DNA of 64,000 nucleotides, from contig JAETQD010000019.1 of assembly GCA_021770825.1 (NCBI GenBank), positions 20,340 through 84,339 on the forward strand, in the 5' to 3' direction. A program made the translations under genes and the position numbers. The notes beneath the pieces are model-generated. The model was not told the DNA's origin, made no database searches, and was given only the letters and a program-made list of their open reading frames with translations. Of this stretch, positions 1 to 9,538 are shown piece by piece; position 1 is the stretch's first letter; every line of letters begins with the position of its first letter. Source of the stretch: Clostridium sp. GTDB taxonomy: Bacteria > Bacillota > Clostridia > Lachnospirales > Lachnospiraceae.

Positions 1-505
1 TTCCCAGTCTTGTGGCGGTATCCCGGTCCACCACAGGAATCTGACTCATGTTGATTTCGGCCACATCCTGGGAAAAATCCCCGTTTTCTATAAGAATCAG
101 ATCACGGTACCGGGTGGCGTTGAAGAGCTGGATGCCCACCAGAGTGGCAATGGTCATGAATATTATAAGAATGCCGATGAGGCCAAAGCCGTATTTTAAG
201 GGCTTTGCCAGGGAACGCCTGGGGGTATCCGGACCGTCTTCCGGAGATCTGGTTCCAAAGCGGATTTGCCCCGTATAGGGGTCACGCTCCAGGTGCAGAT
301 TCCTGCTTCCAAGGCTGGAGAGAAATTCCTTCATATAGGTGACGAAATTGACAGTAAGAATAATAAGAATAGACAAAATCAGGAAGGTGAAAAAATCCTG
401 GCTTTTTAAGTTGATTGCCGGCAGCATCATGTAGTACAGAAGAAAAATAATGATGGCGGAAATCAGGATGCCTCCTAACGCGGAGGCGAAACGTTTCTTT
501 TTCAT
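1..505 (-). CDS. Unidentified membrane protein, N-terminal part (runs off the window)
   Basis: An open frame starts at an ATG (503-505 on the complement) and stays open for 168 codons to the window edge. The upstream complement carries AAAGGGGA as a ribosome site. The protein begins MKKKRF and has three likely membrane segments, about residues 8-30, 37-58 and 107-130, with a charged soluble stretch between the second and third. After the last segment comes a soluble part containing IPVVDRDTA, which looks like the start of a conserved domain, but I cannot name the family. The C-terminus is missing because of the window edge. Transcription is in the same direction as the two 3D-domain genes upstream of it, so they could be co-transcribed. 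Confidence 0.7.
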   Translation of the reverse strand, partial: MKKKRFASALGGILISAIIIFLLYYMMLPAINLKSQDFFTFLILSILIILTVNFVTYMKEFLSSLGSRNLHLERDPYTGQIRFGTRSPEDGPDTPRRSLAKPLKYGFGLIGILIIFMTIATLVGIQLFNATRYRDLILIENGDFSQDVAEINMSQIPVVDRDTATRLG

Positions 506-644
506 AAGAATTCCAAATTCCCCTTTCTATGGTTGGATACAGTATAACATGTATTCCCCGTTTTTGCAATTTTAGACACCGGGGAAGGCCTGCAGGCGGG
601 GAGGGAATCAAAAACCGGCGGTCTGGGCCAGATGGAACGCTCTT

Positions 645-1358
645 TTATTTCTGAATCAGGTAAACTTCTGCCTGTACAGTACCGTGCTGTCTTGTTTCGG
701 CATGGGTATTGTAGAAAATATCAATGTGGTTTCCTTTGACACCTCCGCCGATGTCTTCTGCCACGTATTCGGTACCGTCGATCAGAAGATGGCTTCCAAT
801 GGGAATCACTCTCGGGTCCACGGCAACGGTGCGTCCGGCAGTGGCGAGGGCGCCGGAGCTGGTGTGGCGGCCCCAGCCTTCAGAGCAGCGGTTACAGGGG
901 CAGTAAGCAGTTGTACGGAAGGAACCCAGGGAAACCATATTTTCATAGCCGGAAACGGGATTTCCGACGGTGTGCTGGAGTGTCTTTGTAATGGTGGTTT
1001 CCTGGGCACTGATGCTGACGGTGTAAACGGCATCCGGGAGACTGTCCCAGTCCAGACCCACGTGGAATCCATAGTTTCCGGTTCCCACGCCGCCTGCGGC
1101 CAGGTCCTCGCGGTGCTCACTGGCTTCGGCTGTGAGGGTTTTGGCAGTTTCTCCGGTGGCTTTGTTGGTGATGGTAACCGTGACGGTCTGGGAGCTTTCC
1201 GGTTCGGAGGAATCCCAGATCCATCCTGCGATGGCATCCCCTACAATGCTGTCCAAATGTCCGTCTATCTTTGAAGTATCTGCGAAGGCACAGGCTGTAC
1301 TCATTATGGTGAAAAGCATCACCAGTACGGCTCCAGCCCAAAGTCTTGTTTTTTTCAT
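645..1358 (-). CDS. Secreted 3D-domain protein (copy 1)
   Basis: This 237-residue protein has an N-terminal signal peptide (KKTRLWAG, then a hydrophobic core ending at ACAFA). Residues about 30-125 form a beta-rich region with the motif GHLDS...IAGWIWD. Residues about 145-237 are a 3D domain, a double-psi beta-barrel related to the catalytic fold of MltA-type lytic transglycosylases: TTAYCPC, AVDPRVIPIGS, the Asp pair in AEDIGGG, and HIDIF. Family members such as YocH act on or bind peptidoglycan outside the cell. A CPCNRC cysteine pair follows the first strand. It is a paralogue of the next gene (1595-2386), with the same two-part architecture. Secretion and cell-wall action are inferred from the family. 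Confidence 0.85.
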   Translation of the reverse strand: MKKTRLWAGAVLVMLFTIMSTACAFADTSKIDGHLDSIVGDAIAGWIWDSSEPESSQTVTVTITNKATGETAKTLTAEASEHREDLAAGGVGTGNYGFHVGLDWDSLPDAVYTVSISAQETTITKTLQHTVGNPVSGYENMVSLGSFRTTAYCPCNRCSEGWGRHTSSGALATAGRTVAVDPRVIPIGSHLLIDGTEYVAEDIGGGVKGNHIDIFYNTHAETRQHGTVQAEVYLIQK

Positions 1359-1527
1359 GTTTCAACATCCTTTCTTTTCCATGTCACAAGTGTTAAAAAT
1401 TTATGCACTAAATGTAACAGAAATGTAACAAATTGGAAACAATTAGATATTTTACATGATTTTCCGGATTTGTCAAGCCCTGTGGGTTGAAAGGACGCGG
1501 CGGTGTGAAGTCAAAAAACAGAAAATC

Positions 1528-1573
1528 CCCCACATATGGACCCTTAATCTGCGGGCAAAGTCCATATGTGGGG
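1528..1573. terminator. Perfect 14-bp hairpin between the two 3D genes
   Basis: CCCCACATATGGAC at 1528-1541 pairs exactly with GTCCATATGTGGGG at 1560-1573 around an 18-base loop. T-rich sequence follows on the minus strand, where the 3D gene at 1595-2386 ends 22 bases before it. It fits an intrinsic terminator for that gene. Confidence 0.6.
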
Positions 1574-1594
1574 AATAAAAAAATTCCTGTTTTT

Positions 1595-2386
1595 TTACTT
1601 TTCTTCCTTTACGGAGTAGACTTCCACGGTTTTCAGGCCGAAATCCAGGGCCTCTTCGTGGGTGGCGAAATAGATGTCCAGGCGGTTATCGGTGACACCG
1701 CTGCCCATGTCCTCAACCGTATAAACCACTCCGTCAATCCAGAGTCTGGTTCCTAAGGGAAACACGTTTAAGTCTGCGGCAATGGTGTGCTCAGGTTTGG
1801 GAACGGTGCCGGAGTAAGTGAGCTTGCTGCCTCCGGAGCATGTATCACAGGTACAGTATGCGCTGGCCTGGAACGAACCGATATATTCTCCGGCCAGTCC
1901 GGAACCGGAAGCTTTGGCGGCTTTTTCAGATGCGTTCTGGTCTGCGGCGGCTGCGGTATCAGTGTTTTCAAAGCCGGGGCCGATTTCCTGCCTGGATGCG
2001 GTGTGCGTTTCCTTATTATAAAGAAAAGAGCCTTCCAGAGGAATCCGTTCCTCTCCGGAAACGGCGGCGGCCGTTACGGTATAGGAAGCTCCTTTGTACC
2101 GGGACCAGTCGATGGCGTATGTAAAACCATGGTCAGAACGGTTTTCTCCGGCATTCACAGAGAGGACTGTGACATCTCCGGGGCCGTTCTTTCCCATGAG
2201 AGTCAGCTCCACGGAAACGGCAGCATCGGAAGTTTCTTTATCACAGGCCCATCCGGAGATGGAAGATTCGGTTACGGAGTCCAAACGGCCGGAAATTTTC
2301 GCAGCATACGCCGGAAAGGCAGTCATGGAGGAAAGGAACAGGGCAGTGCCGGAAACCAAAAGCCGGCAGAGTAAGCTTTTTTTCAT
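1595..2386 (-). CDS. Secreted 3D-domain protein (copy 2)
   Basis: The start is taken at the ATG at 2384-2386 because GAGGT lies just upstream on the complement and the signal peptide (KKSLLCRLL...AYA) then begins at residue 1. A longer frame reaches 2425 but has no ribosome site. The 263-residue product has a signal peptide, a beta-rich region with GRLDS...ISGWACD that resembles the same region of copy 1, a Ser/Ala-rich linker, and a C-terminal 3D domain (SAYCTCDTC, AADLNVFPLGTRL, VEDMGSG, RLDIY). Role by family: a cell-wall-associated enzyme or binding protein of the MltA/YocH 3D fold. The two genes look like an old tandem duplication. Confidence 0.85.
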   Translation of the reverse strand: MKKSLLCRLLVSGTALFLSSMTAFPAYAAKISGRLDSVTESSISGWACDKETSDAAVSVELTLMGKNGPGDVTVLSVNAGENRSDHGFTYAIDWSRYKGASYTVTAAAVSGEERIPLEGSFLYNKETHTASRQEIGPGFENTDTAAAADQNASEKAAKASGSGLAGEYIGSFQASAYCTCDTCSGGSKLTYSGTVPKPEHTIAADLNVFPLGTRLWIDGVVYTVEDMGSGVTDNRLDIYFATHEEALDFGLKTVEVYSVKEEK

Positions 2387-2610
2387 ATGTGACCTCGCAA
2401 TCTGGTGTTTTTGACAAAATGTCATAAAGAATTAACATTTATTTCATTATATTTACAAAGCTGTTAAATGTCAAGAAAACATACGTATTACAGGCAATTT
2501 TCTGTTACGGTCCGGTCTGGGATTTTGCCGCAGTCAAACCCGAAATGGCCGGATTTGTGCGGCGCCGGAATGCCTTTTATGAAAATCCTGTGAAAAGAGC
2601 GAAAAATATC

Positions 2611-2639
2611 TTGACAAATGGCAGGTTAAGTAATATAGT
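2611..2639 (+). promoter_or_regulatory. Sigma-A promoter of the hrcA-grpE-dnaK-dnaJ operon
   Basis: TTGACA at 2611-2616 is separated by 17 bases from TATAGT at 2634-2639. It is a near-consensus housekeeping promoter directly upstream of the CIRCE operator and the GTG start of hrcA at 2701. Confidence 0.8.
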
Positions 2640-2653
2640 TACAACTGTAAATA

Positions 2654-2680
2654 TTAGCACTCCTCAATTAAGAGTGCTAA
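2654..2680 (+). promoter_or_regulatory. CIRCE operator (HrcA binding site)
   Basis: TTAGCACTC (2654-2662), nine spacer bases, then GAGTGCTAA (2672-2680): a full match to the CIRCE consensus. It lies just downstream of the promoter, in the transcribed leader, where HrcA represses class I heat-shock operons in Firmicutes. Confidence 0.95.
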
Positions 2681-2700
2681 TAAAAAAGAGAGGTGAGTTC

Positions 2701-3584
2701 GTGGAGCTGGATGAGAGGAAAGAAAAGATATTGAAAGCCATTATTCAGACGTATTTAGAGACAGGGGAACCCGTTGGTTCCAGAACCATTTCCAAGTACT
2801 CCGATCTGAAATTAAGCTCTGCAACGATCCGGAATGAGATGTCTGATCTGGAAGAGATGGGTTATATCATACAGCCCCATACATCGGCCGGACGGATTCC
2901 CTCGGATAAGGGATACCGGTTCTATGTGGACCAGATTATCCAGGAAAAAGACAATCAGGTCAATGAGATGCAGGAGCTGATGATCAAGCGTGTGGACCGT
3001 GTGGAGCTTTTGTTAAAGCAGATGGCCCAGATTCTGGCCAGCAACACCAACTATGCAACCATGGTCAGCGGCCCCAATTACCATCAGACCAAGCTTAAAT
3101 TTATTCAGCTTTCCAGAGTGGAAGCGAGAAAGCTTCTGATCGTTGTGGTGGTGGAAGGGAATATTATCCGGAATTCCTTTGTGACTCTGGATGAGGAGCT
3201 TTCCGAGGAAGAACTTTTAACCAGGATGAGGATTTACAGATCTATACCAGCGGAGCCACCAATATCTTCAAGTATCCGGAGCTTTCCGATACGAAGAAGG
3301 CCAGCCAGTTAATCAGTACATTGGAACAAAAGGAGCTGTTAAAGGGCCTGTTTGACGAGGTACAGCTTCTGTCGGAACCCGGTTCTGAGATTCAGGTATA
3401 CATCGGAGACGAAACTCCGGTGCAGACCATGAAGGACTGCAGTGTGGTTACTGCCAACTATGTGCTGGGCGACGGACTGCGCGGAACCATCGGTATCATC
3501 GGCCCCAAGCGGATGGACTATGAAAAAGTAGTCGGCACTTTGCGGACACTGGTTTCGCAGCTGAACGAAACATTTAATAAATGA
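2701..3584 (+). pseudogene. hrcA: hrcA, heat-shock repressor, internal deletion with frameshift
   Basis: The GTG start at 2701 follows AGAGAGGTG. Residues 1-about 176 read as HrcA: the winged-helix part (VELDERKEKILKAII, LSSATIRNEMSDLEEMG, SAGRIPSDKGYRFY) and the first GAF-like strands up to EELLTRM. The frame then runs into unrelated residues and stops at 3310-3312. The C-terminal HrcA sequence (IYTSGATNIFKYPEL... GLRGTIGIIGPKRMDYEKV) continues in another frame from about 3231 to the stop at 3582-3584. The two parts sum to about 293 residues, against about 340-350 for the family, so about 45-50 residues are missing at the junction near 3225-3235. That points to a deletion whose length is not a multiple of three rather than a one-base error. 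Either the repressor is inactive or the assembly dropped a segment. A truncated 203-residue product could still be made. Confidence 0.85.
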
Positions 3585-3599
3585 AAGGTGTAGAGATTA

Positions 3600-4217
3600 G
3601 TGGAAGATAAAGAGTTGGAAAAAGGAAAAGAAGAAGAGACCTCAAAGGACGTGAAGCAGGAGGAAAAGGAAGCCTGTTTTGAGACACCTGAAAACGAAGC
3701 CGGAAACCAGGCGGAGGAAGCAGGAAGCGCCGATGGGGAAGAGAAAAAAGAAAAGAAAGGCCTTTTCGGGAAGAAAAAGGACGCCAAAGATGCTCAGATC
3801 GAAGATCTGACCGACCGGTTAAAGCGGTCCATGGCAGAATTTGACAACTTCAGAAAGAGGACAGATAAAGAAAAATCCGCCATGTATGAGATCGGAGCAA
3901 AGGATGTCATTGAAAAGATTCTCCCGGTGGTGGATAACTTCGAGAGAGGGCTTTCGGCCATTCCCGAGGACGCAAAGGGAACCCCTTTTGCAGACGGAAT
4001 GGAAAAGATTTACAAACAGCTTGTCAAGACCTTAGACGATCTTGGCGTAAAGCCCATCGAGGCTGTGGGAAAGGAATTCGATCCCAATTTCCACAATGCA
4101 GTGATGCATGTGGAGGATGAAAACCTCGGTGAAAACATTGTGGCAGCAGAGCTCCAGAAGGGCTACATGTACAGAGACTCTGTTGTCCGTCACAGTATGG
4201 TTCAGGTTGCAAACTAA
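3600..4217 (+). CDS. grpE: GrpE nucleotide exchange factor
   Basis: A 205-residue protein with a GTG start at 3600, 15 bases after the hrcA stop, behind GAAAGGTG. The first 65 residues are very rich in Glu and Lys; then comes the long helical part (DRLKRSMAEFDNFRKRTDKE) and the beta-wing ending in GYMYRDSVVRHSMVQVAN, the usual GrpE C-terminus. GrpE dimers release ADP from DnaK. It sits in the standard class I heat-shock order between hrcA and dnaK and shares the CIRCE-controlled promoter. Confidence 0.97.
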   Translation: MEDKELEKGKEEETSKDVKQEEKEACFETPENEAGNQAEEAGSADGEEKKEKKGLFGKKKDAKDAQIEDLTDRLKRSMAEFDNFRKRTDKEKSAMYEIGAKDVIEKILPVVDNFERGLSAIPEDAKGTPFADGMEKIYKQLVKTLDDLGVKPIEAVGKEFDPNFHNAVMHVEDENLGENIVAAELQKGYMYRDSVVRHSMVQVAN

Positions 4218-4227
4218 TATCAGATAG

Positions 4228-6105
<1,878 letters not shown>

Positions 6106-6122
6106 AAATAAATCATTATAAA

Positions 6123-6158
6123 ACCGGGAAGAACGTCAGAAATGGCGTTCTTTCCGGT
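6123..6158 (+). other. Stem-loop in the dnaK-dnaJ gap
   Basis: ACCGGGAAGAACG (6123-6135) pairs with CGTTCTTTCCGGT (6146-6158) with one mismatch and a ten-base loop. No clear T-run follows, so it looks like a processing or attenuation hairpin lowering dnaJ relative to dnaK rather than a full terminator. Inference only. Confidence 0.5.
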
Positions 6159-6219
6159 GTGCAATGCGTATGAGCAGGGCTTGGGCGCGGAATTTTGAGT
6201 TTGAAAGGTAGACATAGAT

Positions 6220-7350
6220 ATGGCAGAGAGCAAAAGAGATTATTATGAGGTCCTTGGCGTGCCGAAAGATGCAGACGATGCAGCGTTGAAGAAGGCGTAC
6301 CGGGTTCTGGCAAAAAAATACCATCCTGATGCAAACCCGGGAGACAAAGAGGCCGAGGCCAAGTTTAAGGAGGCATCCGAGGCCTATGGTGTCTTAAGTG
6401 ATCCGGAAAAGAGAAGACAGTACGACCAGTTTGGCCATGCAGCCTTTGAGGGCGGCGCAGGCGGAGCCGGCGGTTTTGACTTTAACAGTGCCGATATGGG
6501 CGATATTTTCGGCGATATCTTCGGTGATTTCTTTGGCGGCGGCAGAAGCAGCCGGGGCAGAAGCAATGGTCCCATGCGCGGTGCCAATCTGAGAACGGGA
6601 ATCCGTATTACCTTTGAGGAGGCCATTTTTGGCTGCCAGAAGGAGATTGAGTTAAACTTAAAGGACGAATGTACCAAGTGCCACGGCACAGGCGCAAAGC
6701 CGGGAACCTCTCCGGTTACCTGTCCAAAGTGTAACGGAAAGGGAAAGATTGTCTATACCCAGCAGTCCTTCTTCGGACAGGTACAGAATGTACAGACATG
6801 TCCGGACTGTCAGGGAACCGGGAAGATTGTAAAGGAAAAATGCCCGGATTGCTATGGAACCGGATATATTTCCAGCAGAAAGAAAATTCAGGTTACGATT
6901 CCCGCAGGAATTGATAACGGGCAGAGCATCCGTATTGCCGGAAAGGGCGAGCCTGGCGTAAACGGCGGCGAGCGCGGCGATCTTTTAGTGGAGGTAACTG
7001 TTTCCAAGCATCCGATTTTCAAACGCCAGGAAACCACAATTTTCTCCACGGTTCCGATTTCCTTTGCCACAGCGGCCCTTGGCGGACCTATCCGCATTAA
7101 GACGGTGGACGGAGAGGTGGAGTATGAGGTGAAGGCCGGAACCCAGACCGACACCAAGGTGCGCCTGCGCGGAAAGGGAGTACCGTCCTTAAGAAACAAA
7201 AACATCCGCGGCGATCATTTTGTGACCCTGGTGATCACCGTACCGGAAAAATTAAACGAAGAGCAGAAGGAAGCGCTCCGGCGGTTTGACGATGCCATGA
7301 ACGGCATTGCTCCGGAAGGCGGAAAGAAAAAGCGCGGATTATTTAAATAG
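6220..7350 (+). CDS. dnaJ: DnaJ (Hsp40) co-chaperone
   Basis: A 376-residue type I DnaJ. The J domain carries HPD in [11 protein letters not shown]; then a Gly/Phe-rich stretch ([22 protein letters not shown]), four zinc-binding repeats ([32 protein letters not shown]), and the C-terminal substrate domains. It stimulates DnaK ATP hydrolysis and delivers clients. It is the last gene of the heat-shock operon; a terminator hairpin follows at 7365-7409. Confidence 0.97.
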   Translation: MAESKRDYYEVLGVPKDADDAALKKAYRVLAKKYHPDANPGDKEAEAKFKEASEAYGVLSDPEKRRQYDQFGHAAFEGGAGGAGGFDFNSADMGDIFGDIFGDFFGGGRSSRGRSNGPMRGANLRTGIRITFEEAIFGCQKEIELNLKDECTKCHGTGAKPGTSPVTCPKCNGKGKIVYTQQSFFGQVQNVQTCPDCQGTGKIVKEKCPDCYGTGYISSRKKIQVTIPAGIDNGQSIRIAGKGEPGVNGGERGDLLVEVTVSKHPIFKRQETTIFSTVPISFATAALGGPIRIKTVDGEVEYEVKAGTQTDTKVRLRGKGVPSLRNKNIRGDHFVTLVITVPEKLNEEQKEALRRFDDAMNGIAPEGGKKKRGLFK

Positions 7351-7364
7351 AAATAGTAGAGAGG

Positions 7365-7409
7365 AAAGGCATTTCCAAAGCTGCATACAGCAGATTTGGA
7401 AGTGCCTTT
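7365..7409 (+). terminator. Terminator of the dnaK operon
   Basis: AAAGGCATTTCCAAA (7365-7379) pairs with TTTGGAAGTGCCTTT (7395-7409) with one mismatch, ending in a short T-run. It closes the heat-shock operon 15 bases after dnaJ. The rest of the gap to 7628 holds the promoter of the next operon. Confidence 0.75.
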
Positions 7410-7523
7410 TATGCTGCAGAAAAACGGGCAGATGATGGGTGCCGAAGAAAACCACGGAACCCGGGGGAACTTTGTCACGGTGAATAACAACAAAAGTTTG
7501 TTGAAAACTAACAAAAGGATTGT

Positions 7524-7552
7524 TTGTTTTTGTGTATAAAATGAGATATAAT
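7524..7552 (+). promoter_or_regulatory. Likely promoter of the RraA/dehydrogenase/symporter operon
   Basis: TATAAT at 7547-7552, 17 bases after TTGTTT (7524-7529, half consensus). It lies 76 bases upstream of the ATG at 7629. The strong -10 with weak -35 would suit activator dependence, for example by one of the nearby LysR proteins; that part is inference. Confidence 0.55.
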
Positions 7553-7628
7553 GACTTCAGAAACAAAAAAGCAGTTGAGCCGGCCGGCAGTACTACAAGT
7601 GAAAAAGCAGTAAAGGAAGGTATTAAAA

Positions 7629-8330
7629 ATGGCAGTAGGCAAGAGAATTTATCTGAAACGGCATATGCCGGACAAAGACGTAATGATGCAGTTTAAGACC
7701 ATCCCGGCGTCCAACACCTGTGATGTAATGGGAAGAAACGCAGCGATGAATCCGAGAATCCGTCTGGTGAGCAGCCCCAAGGACCAGATGATGGTGGGAC
7801 CAGCACTGACCGTGAAATGCCGTGCCGGCGATAACCTGGCACTCCATGCAGCACTCAACATGGCATCTGAGGGCGATGTGCTGGTGGTTTCCAATGAAGA
7901 GGATAACACCAGATCCTTAATGGGCGAGGTAATGATGGCATATCTGCGTTACGACAGAAAGGTTGCCGGAATCATTCTGGACGGCCCAATCCGCGACATT
8001 GACGAGATCGGAAAATGGGATTTCCCGGTTTACTGCACCGGAACCACACCGGGCGGCCCCTACAAGGAAGGACCGGGCGAGGTCAACGTTCCGATTTCCT
8101 GCGGCGGTATCAGCGTGAACCCGGGAGACATCATTCTGGCTGACCCGGATGGAATCATTGTGATTCCGAGAAAGGATGCAGCCCAGATCTTAGAGGATGC
8201 GAAGAAGTTCCAGGCAGCCGATGAGAAGAAGTTAGAGGCAGCCAAGAACGGAACCGCCAACCGTGCATGGGTGGAAAAGACCCTGGAAGCAAAGGAATTT
8301 GAGATTATCGACGATGTATATGAGCCATAA
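7629..8330 (+). CDS. RraA-family lyase (HMG/oxaloacetate-type aldolase fold)
   Basis: The 233-residue protein has the RraA/demethylmenaquinone-methyltransferase-like fold. Visible motifs are TCDVMGRNAAM near residue 30, GPALTVKCRAGDNLALH, VSNEED, GEVMMAYL, and DGPIRDIDEI, whose Arg-Asp pair matches the substrate/metal site of class II 4-hydroxy-4-methyl-2-oxoglutarate aldolases and oxaloacetate decarboxylases. A typical C-terminal helix (AAQILEDAKKFQAADEKK) follows. The AAGGAAG ribosome site is 12 bases ahead. Next comes a 2-hydroxyacid dehydrogenase (52-base gap) and a symporter, so the three may handle uptake and breakdown of a hydroxy- or keto-acid. The exact substrate is unknown. RraA itself regulates RNase E, but a catabolic enzyme fits this context better. 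Confidence 0.85.
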   Translation: MAVGKRIYLKRHMPDKDVMMQFKTIPASNTCDVMGRNAAMNPRIRLVSSPKDQMMVGPALTVKCRAGDNLALHAALNMASEGDVLVVSNEEDNTRSLMGEVMMAYLRYDRKVAGIILDGPIRDIDEIGKWDFPVYCTGTTPGGPYKEGPGEVNVPISCGGISVNPGDIILADPDGIIVIPRKDAAQILEDAKKFQAADEKKLEAAKNGTANRAWVEKTLEAKEFEIIDDVYEP

Positions 8331-8382
8331 AACAGGCGCATGAATCGAACAAAATGAAAAGGATATAGTAAGGAGAATCGTT

Positions 8383-9411
8383 ATGGGATGGAAAATTTTA
8401 CTGCCGCAGGAAATCATGAGTGAAGGCCGCAAGCTTTTAGAAGATGCAGGCCATACCATTATCGAAGGCCGCGGCTTTGAGACAGAGGACGTTCTGGCTG
8501 ATATGAAGGAACACCAGCCGGATGCCATGATCGTGCGTATTACCCCGATTACCCGCGAGGTGATCGAGTCCAATCCGAACCTGAAGGTGATTGTCCGCCA
8601 TGGTGCCGGATTTGATGCCCTGGATGTGAAGGCCTGCCATGACAACGGTGTTCAGACTCTCTATGCACCGGTTGCCAACAGCACTTCCGTAGCGGAAACC
8701 GCACTGCTTCTGATTCTGGAGTGCAGCCGCAACGTGACTGCTTTACATAAGACCTGGGTGGACGATTACTATAAGGCAAAACTGAAAATCAAAAAGAATA
8801 CCCTGAACGGAAAGACCGTCGGCATCATCGGCTGCGGCAACATCGGAAGCCGCCTGGCTGTCCGTGCTCTGGCCATGGAGATGAATGTTCTGGCATACGA
8901 CCCCTACAAGCCGGCCAGCGCATTCCCGGACGGAGTGGAAGTAGTTCGTGATCTGGACCGCATTTTCAAGGAGAGCGACTACGTGTCCGTACATACCCCC
9001 AACACCTCCGTTACCAAGAACATGGTGAACAAAGAGCGTCTGGCCATGATGAAGCCCACCGCTTTCTTAATCAACACCGCCCGCGGCGGCTGTGTGGTTG
9101 AGGAGGACCTGTATGAAGCATGTAAGAACGGCGTGATCGCAGGCGCCGGACTGGATGCCATCCGCAAGGAGCCGGTGGACCCGGAAAACCCGCTTTTGAC
9201 ACTTGACAATGTGATCATTTATCCGCACATCGGCGGCAACACCGTAGAAGCAGCTCACCGCGCTTCCTACTTCGCAGCCATGGGCGTTCAGGAAGTATAT
9301 GAGGGAAAAACTCCCACCTGGCCCATCAACGATGTGGATTATGAGACAGCCGTAACCTATGATGATACCAAGAAGCCGGATAAGAAACCGGCTGGGATGT
9401 TTGATTTTTAA
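8383..9411 (+). CDS. D-isomer-specific 2-hydroxyacid dehydrogenase
   Basis: The 342-residue protein is full length for the family. It has the NAD-binding motif GIIGCGNIGSRLA (residues about 146-158), the catalytic Arg in INTARGG, the Glu in LDAIRKEPVDPENPLL, and the His in YPHIGGN. The ribosome site AAGGAGAAT is well placed. It would interconvert a 2-hydroxyacid and a 2-oxoacid, most like SerA/glyoxylate-reductase-type enzymes; specificity cannot be read. It sits between the RraA-like gene and the GltS-type symporter. A fragment of a second dehydrogenase of this family lies at 12047-12181. Confidence 0.93.
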   Translation: MGWKILLPQEIMSEGRKLLEDAGHTIIEGRGFETEDVLADMKEHQPDAMIVRITPITREVIESNPNLKVIVRHGAGFDALDVKACHDNGVQTLYAPVANSTSVAETALLLILECSRNVTALHKTWVDDYYKAKLKIKKNTLNGKTVGIIGCGNIGSRLAVRALAMEMNVLAYDPYKPASAFPDGVEVVRDLDRIFKESDYVSVHTPNTSVTKNMVNKERLAMMKPTAFLINTARGGCVVEEDLYEACKNGVIAGAGLDAIRKEPVDPENPLLTLDNVIIYPHIGGNTVEAAHRASYFAAMGVQEVYEGKTPTWPINDVDYETAVTYDDTKKPDKKPAGMFDF

Positions 9412-9450
9412 ACCATAGCCAGTATCTATCAAGAGACCTTCCTCTATTAC

Positions 9451-9490
9451 GAGCGCCGCAATACAGATGTGGTTCAAAAATGCGGCGCTC
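9451..9490 (+). other. GC-rich hairpin ahead of the symporter gene
   Basis: GAGCGCCGCA (9451-9460) pairs exactly with TGCGGCGCTC (9481-9490) around a 20-base loop. No T-run follows. It may attenuate read-through from the dehydrogenase gene or stabilise the upstream message. Confidence 0.5.
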
Positions 9491-9538
9491 ATCCTTTGGG
9501 GTAATTTACTAAAGCGCAGAAAGTGGGGAGTAAGAAAA

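Noticed and set aside
684..1274. A 196-residue plus-strand frame across the first 3D gene
   Set aside because: It lies opposite a clear secreted 3D-domain gene and reads as low-complexity Gly/Val; no start signal.
2545..2700. An N-terminal extension of HrcA from 2545
   Set aside because: It would run through the promoter and the CIRCE operator; the GTG at 2701 has the ribosome site and matches the normal HrcA start.
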